The notes beneath the pieces are model-generated. The model was not told the origin of the DNA. It ran no database searches and was given only the letters and a program-made list of their open reading frames with translations. Below are positions 23,437 to 33,810 of a stretch of 64,000 nt of DNA, piece by piece. The translations under genes and the position numbers were made by a program. This stretch comes from Apostichopus japonicus (lineage: Eukaryota > Echinodermata > Holothuroidea > Aspidochirotida > Stichopodidae): contig NC_092577.1 of the NCBI RefSeq assembly GCF_037975245.1, forward strand, positions 36,446,898-36,510,897, in the 5' to 3' direction. The first letter of the stretch is position 1. Each line of letters starts with the position of its first letter.

Positions 23437-26232
23437 ATGGGTCTTACGGGTGGCGAACTCTTAAACTTCGTCAAAGAACAGCAGCAGATCGCTGGTGACG
23501 AAAGGCAACAAGAAAGGGCTGAGGCGGAAAAAGAAAGGGCTGAGGCGGAAAAGCAAAGGGATGAGGCGGAAAAGCAAAGGGCTGAGGCGGAAAAGCAAAG
23601 AATGTTTGAATTGGCTAAGCTTGAAAAGCAAGCTGAGTTGCAGCAAAATAGCAATGGCGATGCCGATTTGAATTCCTCCCATAGCTCCACTTCAAGCCGC
23701 GAGCCAAATAGAATCCCAACGCCCAAAATGCCTCACTTTGATGAGAAGGAAAACCTCGACGCATACTTGCTGCGCTTCGAGCGATTCGCAACAGCGCAAG
23801 AGTGGCCAGAGGAACAATGGGCATTAAATTTGAGTCTGTGTCTAAAGGGAGAAAGTCTCTGTGTTTACTCTAGGCTGCCACCCGACGACTCACAAGATTA
23901 TCAAAAGCTAAAGAAAGCCCTGTTGAAACGATTTCAATTCACAGAGGAAGGCTTCCGTCAGAAATTCAGACGAGAAAGGCCCACAAAGGGAGAAACATCA
24001 ATTCAATACATGGCAAGGTTGGAAAATTATATGGCCAGATGGTTGGAAATGGGCGGAATTAACAAAACGTTCGAGGAATTTTCAGATCTCATGTTGCGGG
24101 AGCAGTTCCTAAATGTATGCAGCAAGGAATTGGCATTATTCCTGAGAGAACATGACTGCAAGACTTCTAAAGCGCTGTCAGAGCTGGCTGACAAATACTT
24201 AGAAGCGCATCACAGGGATCTTGAAAAATGTGTGAAATCCTTCCAACCAAATCAGGGAAATGTGAAAAAACCTGACGGTAACCCCAACAGTCAGGAATAC
24301 AAAACCAAAATTGTGGACGCTGGTGAAAACAGAAACACGCGTTCAGCCATAACATGCTTTGTTTGCGGGAAATTGGGGCATAAGGCAAACGATTGCAGGC
24401 AGAAGTTTAAAGCGCAATCGGCGGTCGCGACTGAAAATACCAAACCCGACAAACTAGGATCGAGCGATGGGTCGCAAAAAGATCATCGTAGCGGACAAAC
24501 CGCGAATCTGTGTTTGATGAAACAAATCAAGGAAAGTGACAGCTATTCATTTAATTTAGCGTGTGGTCACGAGATCCCAATAGTCAGTGCGGCGTGTGAG
24601 GAGCCTACCGACATTACTGAGAAAATTTTGTCAGATGTTAAGGAGCACATGCCGGTGGTTGAGGGCTATCTTAAAGGGAGGAAGGTGTCAGTGTTACGCG
24701 ATAGCGGGTGTTCTGGTGTCATCGTTAGGAGAAATTTGATCTCCAATGATCAGTTGACCGGTGTAGATCAACTGTGTGTACTGATTGACGGTACAGTGAG
24801 GAAGATTCCAGAAGCTAACGTGGCGGTGGACACGCCCTTTTTCACAGGATCCCTCAAGGCTCTCTGTATGAGGAGGCCAGTGTATGACTTAATAATTGGG
24901 AATGTTCCTGGTGTTCGAGGTCCTGAGAATCCCGACCCAGATTGGAGTGTAAAAGAAGTTCCAAGTAAGCAGTGTGAACCTCACAATGTGGAAGAAACAG
25001 CTAGTGTTGAAATAGGAACCAGTGTTGAGTCACGTGATGAACCGGAAGTCGCTGCGGATCAAATGATTCCAAGTGATGACGTAGGCGATGACTCAGATAT
25101 TGGAGGTGCCGTAGAGACACGTGCACAAAAGCAAAAACGAAATGAAAATCTGAAACCCCTAAAAACGGCTAATGTTCCTATGGATGACGTAACACCTGAG
25201 CAATTGAGACAAGCTCAGAAGGAGGATTCAACCCTCAAAAATTGCTTCAAGCATGTTGGGAATCCCAGACCACTGAAAGGTAAAGAGGGGATCTCCGAAT
25301 TCATTTTTAGGAATGAAATTCTATATCGCAAAGTTTCGGGGAATGACAAGCCTAGTGACCAATTGGTTGTACCCGAAAAGTTCAGAAATCAAGTGATGAA
25401 ACTGGCTCATGACAGTATTATGGCGGGTCACCTAGGGATAGCCAAGACAACTGACAAAGTTCAGTCTCAGTTCTACTGGCCAGGTGTAGGATCCGACGTA
25501 ATGCGTTATTGCAAGTCATGCGATATTTGCCAGAGAACATGTGATAAGGGAAGGGTCACCAAGGTCCCATTGGGTCACATGCCCTTGATTGACACACCAT
25601 TCAAGAGGGTGGCGGTAGACATTGTCGGACCGATCAGTCCTACTTCCAAGCATGGGAATCGGTATATCCTAACACTTGTCGATTATGCAACAAGGTTCCC
25701 TGAGGCAGTTCCATTGCGTAACATAGATACTGAGAGAGTGGCAGAAGCTTTGGTGGACATATTTTCAAGAGTGGGAGTCCCATCTGAGATCCTGACTGAC
25801 AGGGGGTCACAGTTTACCTCAGATGTGATGAAGGAGGTGAGTCGATTACTGTCACTGCGACAACTCACCACTACCCCCTACCACCCGATCTGCAACGGTC
25901 TAGTTGAGAAATTCAATGGTACCTTGAAGAAGATGCTAAAGCGCATGTGTGAGGAGAGACCGTCAGACTGGGACCGCTATATAGGACCACTACTATTTGC
26001 GTATAGGGAGGCTCCGCAAGCCAGCACAGGTTTCGCACCGTTCGAGTTACTCTATGGTAGGACAGTGAGAGGTCCTATGGCCATTTTGAAGGAGATGTGG
26101 ACATCTGAAGTGGACAACCCTGAAACTAGGTCAACATATCAGTATGTCCTAGATTTGAGAGAACGGCTAGAGGAGACTTGCGCTCTGGCTAGATCAGAGT
26201 TACAGGAATCGTCGGAGAGGTACAAAAAGTAA
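23437..26232 (+). CDS. gag-pol: Gag-protease-integrase of Gmr1-like element
   Basis: I start at ATG 23437, because the open frame before it has only a TTG. An N-terminal coiled coil carries four heptads of the type RAEAEKE. It is followed by a capsid segment (about 23950-24230) with the pattern FRQKF...SIQYMARLENYMARWL...EQFL...LADKYLEAH, which resembles SCAN domains. Then come a CCHC knuckle CFVCGKLGHKANDC (24355-24396) and an aspartic protease with DSGCSG (about 24700). Integrase follows: an H2C2 finger ending CKSCDICQRTC, then catalytic D (AVDIVG), D (LTDRGSQF) and E (VEKFNGTL). A TAA at 26230 stops it, but the same frame continues with the GPY/F region. Confidence 0.92.
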   Translation: MGLTGGELLNFVKEQQQIAGDERQQERAEAEKERAEAEKQRDEAEKQRAEAEKQRMFELAKLEKQAELQQNSNGDADLNSSHSSTSSREPNRIPTPKMPHFDEKENLDAYLLRFERFATAQEWPEEQWALNLSLCLKGESLCVYSRLPPDDSQDYQKLKKALLKRFQFTEEGFRQKFRRERPTKGETSIQYMARLENYMARWLEMGGINKTFEEFSDLMLREQFLNVCSKELALFLREHDCKTSKALSELADKYLEAHHRDLEKCVKSFQPNQGNVKKPDGNPNSQEYKTKIVDAGENRNTRSAITCFVCGKLGHKANDCRQKFKAQSAVATENTKPDKLGSSDGSQKDHRSGQTANLCLMKQIKESDSYSFNLACGHEIPIVSAACEEPTDITEKILSDVKEHMPVVEGYLKGRKVSVLRDSGCSGVIVRRNLISNDQLTGVDQLCVLIDGTVRKIPEANVAVDTPFFTGSLKALCMRRPVYDLIIGNVPGVRGPENPDPDWSVKEVPSKQCEPHNVEETASVEIGTSVESRDEPEVAADQMIPSDDVGDDSDIGGAVETRAQKQKRNENLKPLKTANVPMDDVTPEQLRQAQKEDSTLKNCFKHVGNPRPLKGKEGISEFIFRNEILYRKVSGNDKPSDQLVVPEKFRNQVMKLAHDSIMAGHLGIAKTTDKVQSQFYWPGVGSDVMRYCKSCDICQRTCDKGRVTKVPLGHMPLIDTPFKRVAVDIVGPISPTSKHGNRYILTLVDYATRFPEAVPLRNIDTERVAEALVDIFSRVGVPSEILTDRGSQFTSDVMKEVSRLLSLRQLTTTPYHPICNGLVEKFNGTLKKMLKRMCEERPSDWDRYIGPLLFAYREAPQASTGFAPFELLYGRTVRGPMAILKEMWTSEVDNPETRSTYQYVLDLRERLEETCALARSELQESSERYKK

Positions 26233-27567
26233 TATAACCGGAAGGCTAAAAGTCGCAAGTTCAAACCAGGTGATTTGGTGTTGATACTCTTGCCTACTGA
26301 TCAAAACAAGCTGTTGATGCAGTGGAAGGGGCCATTCACCGTATTGAATGAAACTGGCGAATCGAGCTATTCAATCGATGTCAATGGGAAGTCGAAAAGT
26401 TTTCATGCAAACCTGCTGAAAGAGTACATAAGTAGGGACAAGTCAAATGTGGTTGGGACTACAGTCATTTCAATGTCTGAGGATGAGGAGCAGGAAAGTT
26501 GTTTCGAACTACCTGCGCTGCAGACTAATCAGAGTGAATCGGCATCGGATGTTGTCGTAAATGACGAATTAGGTGTAGGCCAATCACACGAGGTTAAACG
26601 GGTGTTATCCAAGTTCACTGATGTCCTGACTGATGTACCTGGCAAAACTGATGTTCTCAAATGTGACATCAAGTTAACTACTGATAAGCCAATCAAAGCA
26701 AAGCCTTACCCTGTACCACTCTCGATGCGAGATTCGTTACAAGAGGAAGTTAGGAAAATGATTGACATGGGAGTCATTGAACCTTCAAACTCACCTTATA
26801 GTTCACCTGTGGTGTTGGTACCTAAACCTGATGGCACGAAGAGATTCTGTGTGGATTATAGGAAGCTCAATAAAGTAACCACGTATGAAGCTGAACCTAT
26901 GCAAACCATGACAGAGATATTCTCGGAATTGTCGAATGACAAGTACTTCAGTCGAATCGATCTAACGAAGGGATATTGGCAGGTTGAAATGACACAGTCA
27001 GCGAAAGAGAAGACTGCCTTTGTGACACCAGATAGGTTATGGCAATTTAAAACGATGCCCTTTGGATTGGTTGGGGCACCGGCAGTTTTCACTAGGTTGA
27101 TGAGAACCATTTTGAGGGATGTGCCAAATGTTGTCAATTATCTGGATGATATTTTGATTCATACCGAGACATGGGATGAGCATGTAGAGTGTTTGGAGTT
27201 GTTGTTTCAGACGTTGAGAGAGAGCGGACTGACAGCTCGTCCGGGTAAGTGTGAAATAGGGTTCACTAAATTGGAGTTATTGGGCCACACAGTTGGAAAC
27301 GGGAAGTTGGGCCCGAAGCAGAGTACCCTTGATAAAATCAAAAACGCTCCAAAACCCGAGACGAAAACCCAAGTCAGGTCGTTTCTTGGTCTCACGGGGT
27401 ATTACAGAGACTATATACCAAACTACTCTGCACTAGTTGCCCCACTGTCGGACCTGACGAGGAAGGGTTCACCCAATAGAGTGATTTGCGGAAGCGCCCA
27501 GGACAAGGCGTTCAATGATCTGAAGCGAGCGCTTATTAGTCCACCCTTCTCAGGCTTCCTGATATAA
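26233..27567 (+). CDS. pol: Integrase GPY/F tail and reverse transcriptase (after stop codon)
   Basis: This is the same frame as the gag-integrase segment, separated only by the TAA at 26230-26232. It opens with [19 protein letters not shown] and the HANLLKEY end of an integrase GPY/F module. Reverse transcriptase follows: [46 protein letters not shown] and the catalytic YLDDI (about 27139), then [11 protein letters not shown] of the connection. A frameshift near 27545 ends the frame before RNase H. The segment makes no separate protein unless the stop is read through. Confidence 0.9.
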   Translation, partial: YNRKAKSRKFKPGDLVLILLPTDQNKLLMQWKGPFTVLNETGESSYSIDVNGKSKSFHANLLKEYISRDKSNVVGTTVISMSEDEEQESCFELPALQTNQSESASDVVVNDELGVGQSHEVKRVLSKFTDVLTDVPGKTDVLKCDIKLTTDKPIKAKPYPVPLSMRDSLQEEVRKMIDMGVIEPSNSPYSSPVVLVPKPDGTKRFCVDYRKLNKVTTYEAEPMQTMTEIFSELSNDKYFSRIDLTKGYWQVEMTQSAKEKTAFVTPDRLWQFKTMPFGLVGAPAVFTRLMRTILRDVPNVVNYLDDILIHTETWDEHVECLELLFQTLRESGLTARPGKCEIGFTKLELLGHTVGNGKLGPKQSTLDKIKNAPKPETKTQVRSFLGLTGYYRDYIPNYSALVAPLSDLTRKGSPNRVICGSAQDKAFNDLKRALISPPFSGFLI

Positions 27568-27938
27568 ATAAGCAATTTGTTCTGAGGACCGATGCATCCG
27601 ATGTAGGGATAGGTGCAGTCCTACTACAGGAACATGAAGGAGAATTATTTCCTGTAGCGTATGCTAGTAGAAAGTTATTGGAGAGGGAAAGAAATTATTA
27701 AGTGATTGAGAGAGAATGCCTGGGATTAGTTTGGGCAGTACAGAAATTTCATGTATATCTGTACGGAAGTGAGTTCGTCTTACAGACTGATCACGAACCA
27801 CTCACTTATTTAAATAGAGCGAAGTTGCTAAACTCAAGAATTATGAGATGGGCATTAGTACTACAAGAGTATAGATTCAGACTAGAATCAATCAAAGGAA
27901 AGTACAATGTTGGTGCAGATTATATGAGCCGAATGTAA
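27549..27938 (+). pseudogene. pol: RNase H segment of the element (frameshifted, one stop)
   Basis: It lies in a different frame from the reverse transcriptase. It shows RNase H features: [32 protein letters not shown], a TAA at 27699-27701, ERECLGLVWAVQKF, LQTDHEPLTYL and the end YNVGADYMSRM. As the last pol domain it confirms the order integrase, reverse transcriptase, RNase H. The frameshift and stop make this copy unlikely to be autonomous. Confidence 0.88.
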
Positions 27939-28143
27939 GCGGGTTATTCATTCACTTAATCAGATGTAGATGTGTTGATTGTAACACTATTGATTGTTGT
28001 TATGCTATCATACATTTATGATTGACATTTATGGAATTGTTAGTTTGAGTATTTTGAGATGGTTATCAATATTCATTAGTTATGTTTAATTTAAAGTTGC
28101 ATACACGTCCATTTATAGATGAAATATTTAAAATATTTATCTT

Positions 28144-28157
28144 AAAGGGGGAGTAAT
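28144..28157 (+). promoter_or_regulatory. Polypurine tract
   Basis: AAAGGGGGAGTAAT lies immediately before the 3' LTR, the expected place of plus-strand priming. Confidence 0.8.
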
Positions 28158-29140
28158 TGTCACGAACGACTTTATTCATTGTACGTGTATTCAGTATATG
28201 CTGGTCAGGGTGATAAGTAGGTCACTCGTCGTGACTGACAACTTGTGCGTTTTTTCTGGAAGCTACGAGAAATGATGGCGCTATTCGGTATTAGCGAGTA
28301 CAAATTTCCAGAACATACGGGAAGTTATTTTTAGCAGGTGAACGGATATCGTCGACCAATGAACGTTGAACTGTCAGTCGTATCTTCGAGACATGGATGA
28401 TTCTCGATGTTTTTCCGTCAGGATTCCTGGAAAAGAACTTTCGGGAGATTAAACCCGGCTATGTATAAGAAGAGATATTTTCGGTGATGAGGAGTTCAGT
28501 TTTTTTCCGACCTATTGTGAAAGAAATTCATCTGAGATAAAAGATTAATAATCGAGGGGACGGACGCAGGAACCGGTGGACTGTTTGTTTATAAGATTGG
28601 TGCGTCGTTTAACCGGGACAGGCGTGACTTCGGCAGAGTTTTTCGGAGTTCACCCAGGAGGAAGCCATCCTTGGGATACAAACGTTGAGTCGAATCGGAC
28701 CAGCGGGGAACGGTTTTGCTCCTGACCAAGTCACGGGATACCAGCCTACGAGGGAGAATCCCGACATCGTTGTTGGTGACGCAAGGAGGTCAGAACAGCT
28801 ACGAAAGGAACCGAGAGCCGGCACGCGCCGTGTAAGATAAGTTAAGTAATCTTTTAAAAAATTAACGGCCGTATAATATTGTAAAATCTGTCTGTAATAT
28901 TCCAAATTTCTAGTACCAATAATCCTTGTACAAATCAGTAGAGATCGTATCATTGTAAATATATCGTTTTGTTAACTTTCAGAAACCTCTCAGTAGTCTT
29001 TTGGTCCTTTGAGTTTACTTCCCTGAATCTATCTAAAATTTTATTTTTATCGGCTTTGAAGGCCAAAGGAAAAACCCGGGGTCGCAACAGAGGGGGCGCT
29101 AGAGGGTGCCATTTTGTATTATCCCACGGAAGTTGTGACA
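28158..29140 (+). repeat. 3' LTR
   Basis: 983 bp, identical to the 5' LTR except for six substitutions (five of them before the middle) and one extra T. The TATA-like box reads CTATGTATAAG here. Confidence 0.95.
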
Positions 29141-29145
29141 ACATA

Positions 29146-31029
29146 GCAAATCGCTCCTACCACTCTAGCATTACACGATATCAACGGCTGGAGTTATATC
29201 TCTGTAAAGTTTGATTAAAGTCCATGGTGGATATGTTGAACATTAATATCATCTCTCAGATATGAGCTTGACATTTGTCGATGCAGAGATCACATGACAA
29301 TGGTATTCGTTGCATTGGCCAGCTAAGAATTAAGATGTAAAGGTTGCAAATTTTGAAACACTTCCCAAGGTTCTATAATATATTATATGAAATATAATAA
29401 TCGATTTCAAAAAGAATTCATTAACCTTCTTCGGTGCAGAATTTTATTTATTCGGAATTCACTCTTAAAGATTTTAACTATAAAGTTATATATTCACTTG
29501 TCACCGAGCCTTCACGTGTGACTCTAACAGGTATCACTCCTAGAATCAACAACGCGCCATTTGTAATAATGTATTCGTATATATATCTAGTTACAAAGTG
29601 TTTACATCAGTTAAATAATGCTGTTTTTATTATTCTGAATAATAATAGTAAAAATAGTATGCTAATAAACACAAAATGTAGTTAAGGGTTAATCAACGGT
29701 CCACGGCGTTTATCACTGGATAATGCAGGGGAAATAGTATAACTCAAACAATACACGCGGCCGTAGGCCGAGTGCATCAAACGATTGGGTTATATCGCCG
29801 TGAGTGCATTGCGTTACGTTCATTGACTTGTACTACGGATACGTTCTTAGTATAGTACACTATACATACTACGCCAAGTTATATATTTACTTTCGTAAAC
29901 ACAATTCCACCAAGGAAGAAAAAAGGTTAGTTAACTTTTCTTGTACAATGGCTTCAATGACTTCAATGTTTATCAGACGTTTATTGTTGCTTTGAAACGT
30001 CCACTTCTTTGAATACATTTTGTATTCTTGATCAGTAACATCATGCATAGACCTAGCAGTTAGACGTTACGTAAGTGTTAATATCGACGTCACAGTGTTC
30101 TGACATTGGCTTGTCAACTAGGTTGTATAACTGTCATTCGTTGTTTCGATTCCTTGAATCGCTGCTCTTAGGGTACTATTACTAACATTACGCATATTTG
30201 GCCTTGATGTCCGCTTAACGCAATATTATTAATAACATTAATGCCAGCGTTACTAAATGAGGTAAGCGTTGTTGATCGCACCCTTGTCAGTATACTTCAG
30301 GCTGAAAGTTTGCTTTCTCAGAAATTTTGGCATCATCTTGCCCAAGAAATGTTTACACAGAAGGGCTTCTTACCGTACCATATTTGATCTGATTCGTTTG
30401 CTTCGAACTAGCTTAGGCAGATAGCTAGGACTGGGATCAAGCTTTCCGAGATACATTGTTTTCAACTTATTTTCATTCACCGATGAGATTACCGTACATT
30501 ATCCGTAGGTTTATGAACGATCAGCTGAGGAGCACATGCCAATCATATTCGAGAAGTTTGAACAATTATGATTAAAAATTGAATAAGAATAATTGTCAGA
30601 CATTGATTCGTGCTGTCGTTTAGCTGTTAAACATTATGTATACTTTTGAATGCTGATCGATGTGAAGAGTGAAGTAAATATCAAACCTACCTGTAATGCT
30701 ATTATCGATGAGCGAGATTTTCCATGGCAGATACAGCCCGGATGTGAAAGCTGGGAATATGGCGTTGTCTGTTTAATGGCAAATTCTTCGGCAAGTGGAT
30801 TCTTATATGAGGATGCTTATCTGTGGTATTTTAATTAGTTGCAGTGAGTTCCAATCAAATAGTCAGTTTCCTTTGTCAACGCAACTTAAACTGCATGAAT
30901 ATTCAGATGATATTAGCTATGGGAATAATATGTTTACTTAAACTGGTAAACATAACCTTATAAGGATACCGTTGCTGCATTTGGGTTCCTCCAACAAATG
31001 CTATCAGCAAATCATATCCATTGTTAGTA
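29146..31029. other. Intergenic DNA
   Basis: There is no supported gene between the retrotransposon and the CACTA element. Short open frames lack family resemblance. A small palindrome GGCCGTAGGCC occurs near 29760. Confidence 0.5.
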
Positions 31030-31183
31030 CACTGTAAAAAAAAAATTGTAAATTTTACAGTGGAATGGCTGTCAGCTAAAATGCCAAAAATAATTTGCAA
31101 ATTTTACAATCACTTGTAAATTAAAAAACAGTTAAAAACTGTAAACTTTACCATTTTTGGTAATTCAAATTACAAATTATTGT

Positions 31184-31480
31184 AAAGATATTTACAGAAA
31201 ACTGCAATATTTACAGTCGAAATCTGTAAAATTAACAATTTATTGTAAATTGATTTACAACAATATGTAATATATACAGATGAAAACTGTGAAATTAACA
31301 ATAAATTATAAATGAATTTACAAAAAACTGCAATATTTACAGTTGAAAACTGTAAAATTAACAATTTATTGTAAATTAATTTACAACAATATGTAATATA
31401 TACAGATGAAAACTGTGAAATTAACAATAAACTGTAGATGAATTTACCAAAAAATGTAATATTCACATTTTTGAAATGTA
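31184..31480. repeat. Subterminal higher-order repeat of the CACTA element
   Basis: Units of about 63 bp rich in TTACAG, CTGTAAAATTAACAAT and AATTTACAA alternate in two types and form a 126-bp dimer. ACTGCAATATTTACAG recurs at 31201 and 31327, and CAATATGTAATATATACAG at 31261 and 31387. Diverged units flank it out to about 31555. Such subterminal repeats are the binding sites of the accessory protein in plant CACTA elements; that role here is inferred. Confidence 0.8.
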
Positions 31481-32820
31481 AAATTTTCCAATTTCACAAT
31501 AAATTACACATTACTGTAATTAATTTACACAAAAATGTAATATTCACAATTGATTGTCTGCAGGGTCACAACAAATTTGGAAAATTAACAGGTCCTATTT
31601 CCATGGCAGTGGTATTTCACCAGTTGGTTAGCGATACAATATTTACTCGATCAAGGGCATACAATGTGACCTTCGCAAATGACCTTTGAGCTACTTGAAA
31701 AATGAAATGCTTGAACATGAAACATGTACAAATGACCATTATATATTTAAGTAAGGAATTTTAGCTTTTTTTCTGTAGTCAAATTTAGACTGTGGGTAAA
31801 ACAGAGTAAATTTTCAAAAATGGAAAAAGACAAGGAAATAGTTTATTACAACTTTATTGGAACCTTTAAATGAATACCTGTAACTGTGCTTACATTCTTA
31901 CTATCATTAAAACACCAGTCTTACATATGGCCATGTGTTTTAATCTGGGCCAGTATATAAGTGGCGATGTTACATCTGTGCAACACATTTCAAGGGGCGG
32001 CCACTCTCTAACCCCGCCCCCCACCTCCGGGTGCATGGATCTCGGGTCCCCCCGAAATTAGTGGTTTCCCCCTTAACCCCCTCCCCAAGAAAAAAATAAC
32101 AAATACATCAGAAAAGTATAACATTTTGCCTCATTCGTTACCTCAAATCTCCATGTCTCAGAGGAAGGACATTTTGTACGAACGTATCTTCAATGTTTTC
32201 TGTTTCTTGCAAAACTTATTAAATCCCTATTCCTATATTTAAGGAACATTATTCACAGAATATAAGAATGTGGTCAAAATGAGAAGGGAAACAGGAAAGC
32301 GTGATGTACAATAAGACAACGATTTGCGGGAATGAAATTTGATCCTATTCTCATGGTTTCCGGGGAGAACAGGGAGACGCTTTAGGCTAGGTGAATAAAT
32401 CATTTAAAAGGGCACCGACAGCACAAACAAAACGGTATCACAGAATTTTGTGCCGTCGGTGGTGTAATATTTTGGGGGACACTGACAGCTTTTTTTCAAT
32501 AAAAAGGAAGGGCACGATGGCAAAAGCCTTCGGTTTTGTCGAGCCCTGAATATGATAACCTATTCTGAATCTGCGAACAGCCGATCTATCAGTAATGGGT
32601 CGCTAGAGTAAATGGGTGTAGTGACCAATGGAGTCGGCCCCAATTTTTCTGAAGTATAAATAATTCTTGCAATCAATTCTTACAATCCAAAGCCAAGTCT
32701 CATGCTTCACAGTTGGGCATTTTTAGACAATAAAACACATATGGAATTCTATATCGGCTGAACTAATGTCTGAATGGCAAACCTACTACACAAAATTGTG
32801 AGATTATAACTAATTGCTAC

Positions 32821-33161
32821 CAGTGTTGGCGCAAGGATCATAATTTTGGGGGGAAATCTCCCCTGCCGAATTTTTTTGGGGGGGATTTTAAAAATTTTGG
32901 GGGAATACTAAAATTGAGCGTAAATTTAAACTTCTTCGACATAAAATGATGTTGTACTAGTTTTATGCATTAGCAAATGACAGTTGAGCATCAGTAGTAC
33001 AAATTAAAAGCTGATAAAATCAAGCATCACCCCCCCCCCAAAAAAAAATATATATATATTTTTAAGGGGGGAAAATCCCCCCCCCCCGACGATTTCGCCA
33101 ATGCGGGATCGGCAAGAACAGTGCGGGAATCTTGCAATCGTGCTGCTTAGCGCCATCACTG
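32821..33161. mobile_element. hAT-type MITE, 341 bp
   Basis: Flanked by a perfect 8-bp duplication ATTGCTAC (32813-32820 and 33162-33169). The termini CAGTGTTGGCGC and the complement of CAGTGATGGCGC match at 11 of 12 bases. The interior has G and C runs and no open frame of note. It lies in the CACTA element downstream of the SAM-like gene. Confidence 0.9.
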
Positions 33162-33206
33162 ATTGCTACTATTTGTTAATGTTCACAATTGTCACTACAG
33201 AGCCCA

Positions 33207-33437
33207 TTCGAAGTCACTGACGTTCTGGATCAAAGAGAGTACTTTCGGATGGGTGCCATATCCTTTCTTGAGTTTCAATCCTTTGTCCGGATTTATCATC
33301 AAGAAACACCTACAAAATTGAAGAATAAAAAATGGACAAAAATGGACAGATATAATAGTGTACAGAATAATACTTTGTCAAAATCCATCAAAAGATATAT
33401 GCATGAGATCACTTATGAACAATTGTTGAGAGATTGA
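33207..33437 (+). other. Exon-like open frame of unknown nature
   Basis: After an acceptor-like CACTACAG the plus strand is open to a TGA at 33437. It encodes SPFEVTDVLDQREYFRMGAI and a basic tail. It is in the CACTA element, opposite to the SAM-like gene and beyond that gene's stop codon. I do not recognise it; it could be a chance frame or an exon of a third gene. Confidence 0.25.
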
Positions 33438-33589
33438 GTGATAGAAAGAGTGATGGATGCAGCGCAATCAAAATAGCCCTGACCAACATGATGCTTGTAT
33501 GAGCTAGTGATATTATCTTGGAAATCTGTTATGTTCCGTAAATTTGTCGTTAAATACAATTACCCAAAGCTTGACATCAGCACCCACAA

Positions 33590-33780
33590 ATGCGGATGAG
33601 TTTCCGACTTGCGGATGCACACAGCAAAGGCACACGCAAAAGTTTTGCGTGCAAAAACAAATTGTGTCCGACAGCACCTGACAAACCAGGCATCAGGTGT
33701 TGTTGTACACAGTTTTGTTTTGATGGTAAACCAACTTTCATGGATGTAGACGATGCGATTCCACCCACAAGGTTTTGCAG
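33590..33780 (+). other. Cysteine-rich exon-like open frame
   Basis: The plus strand is open through ACKNKLCP and RCCCTQFCFDGKP, up to a donor-like CAG|GTAATC at 33780. The cluster of cysteines is unusual for a random frame, but no family is recognised. It lies between the frame at 33207 and the stop codon of the SAM-like gene. Confidence 0.25.
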
Positions 33781-33810
33781 GTAATCAAAATCCCCTTAAG
33801 AAAATGAGCA

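Larger units (their letters stand above)
22221..29140 (+). mobile_element. Gmr1-type Ty3/gypsy LTR retrotransposon, full length
   Basis: This is a 6.9-kb element with two LTRs of 982 and 983 bp starting TGTCAC and ending GTGACA, flanked by ACATA. Between them lie a tRNA-Pro-like primer site, gag, protease, integrase, reverse transcriptase and RNase H, and a polypurine tract. The domain order (integrase before reverse transcriptase) is Ty1/copia-like, yet the sequences are Ty3/gypsy-like, which defines the Gmr1 group known from deuterostomes. The LTRs differ by six substitutions and one T, so insertion was recent. Pol is nevertheless interrupted by two stop codons and a frameshift. Confidence 0.93.

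Noticed and set aside
23415-23726. 103-codon antisense frame over the gag start
   Set aside because: It is a mirror of the heptad-repeat coding DNA on the plus strand.
31030-31560. CRISPR-like regular repeats
   Set aside because: The units are contiguous, diverged and AT-rich without unique spacers; they are subterminal repeats of a eukaryotic transposon.
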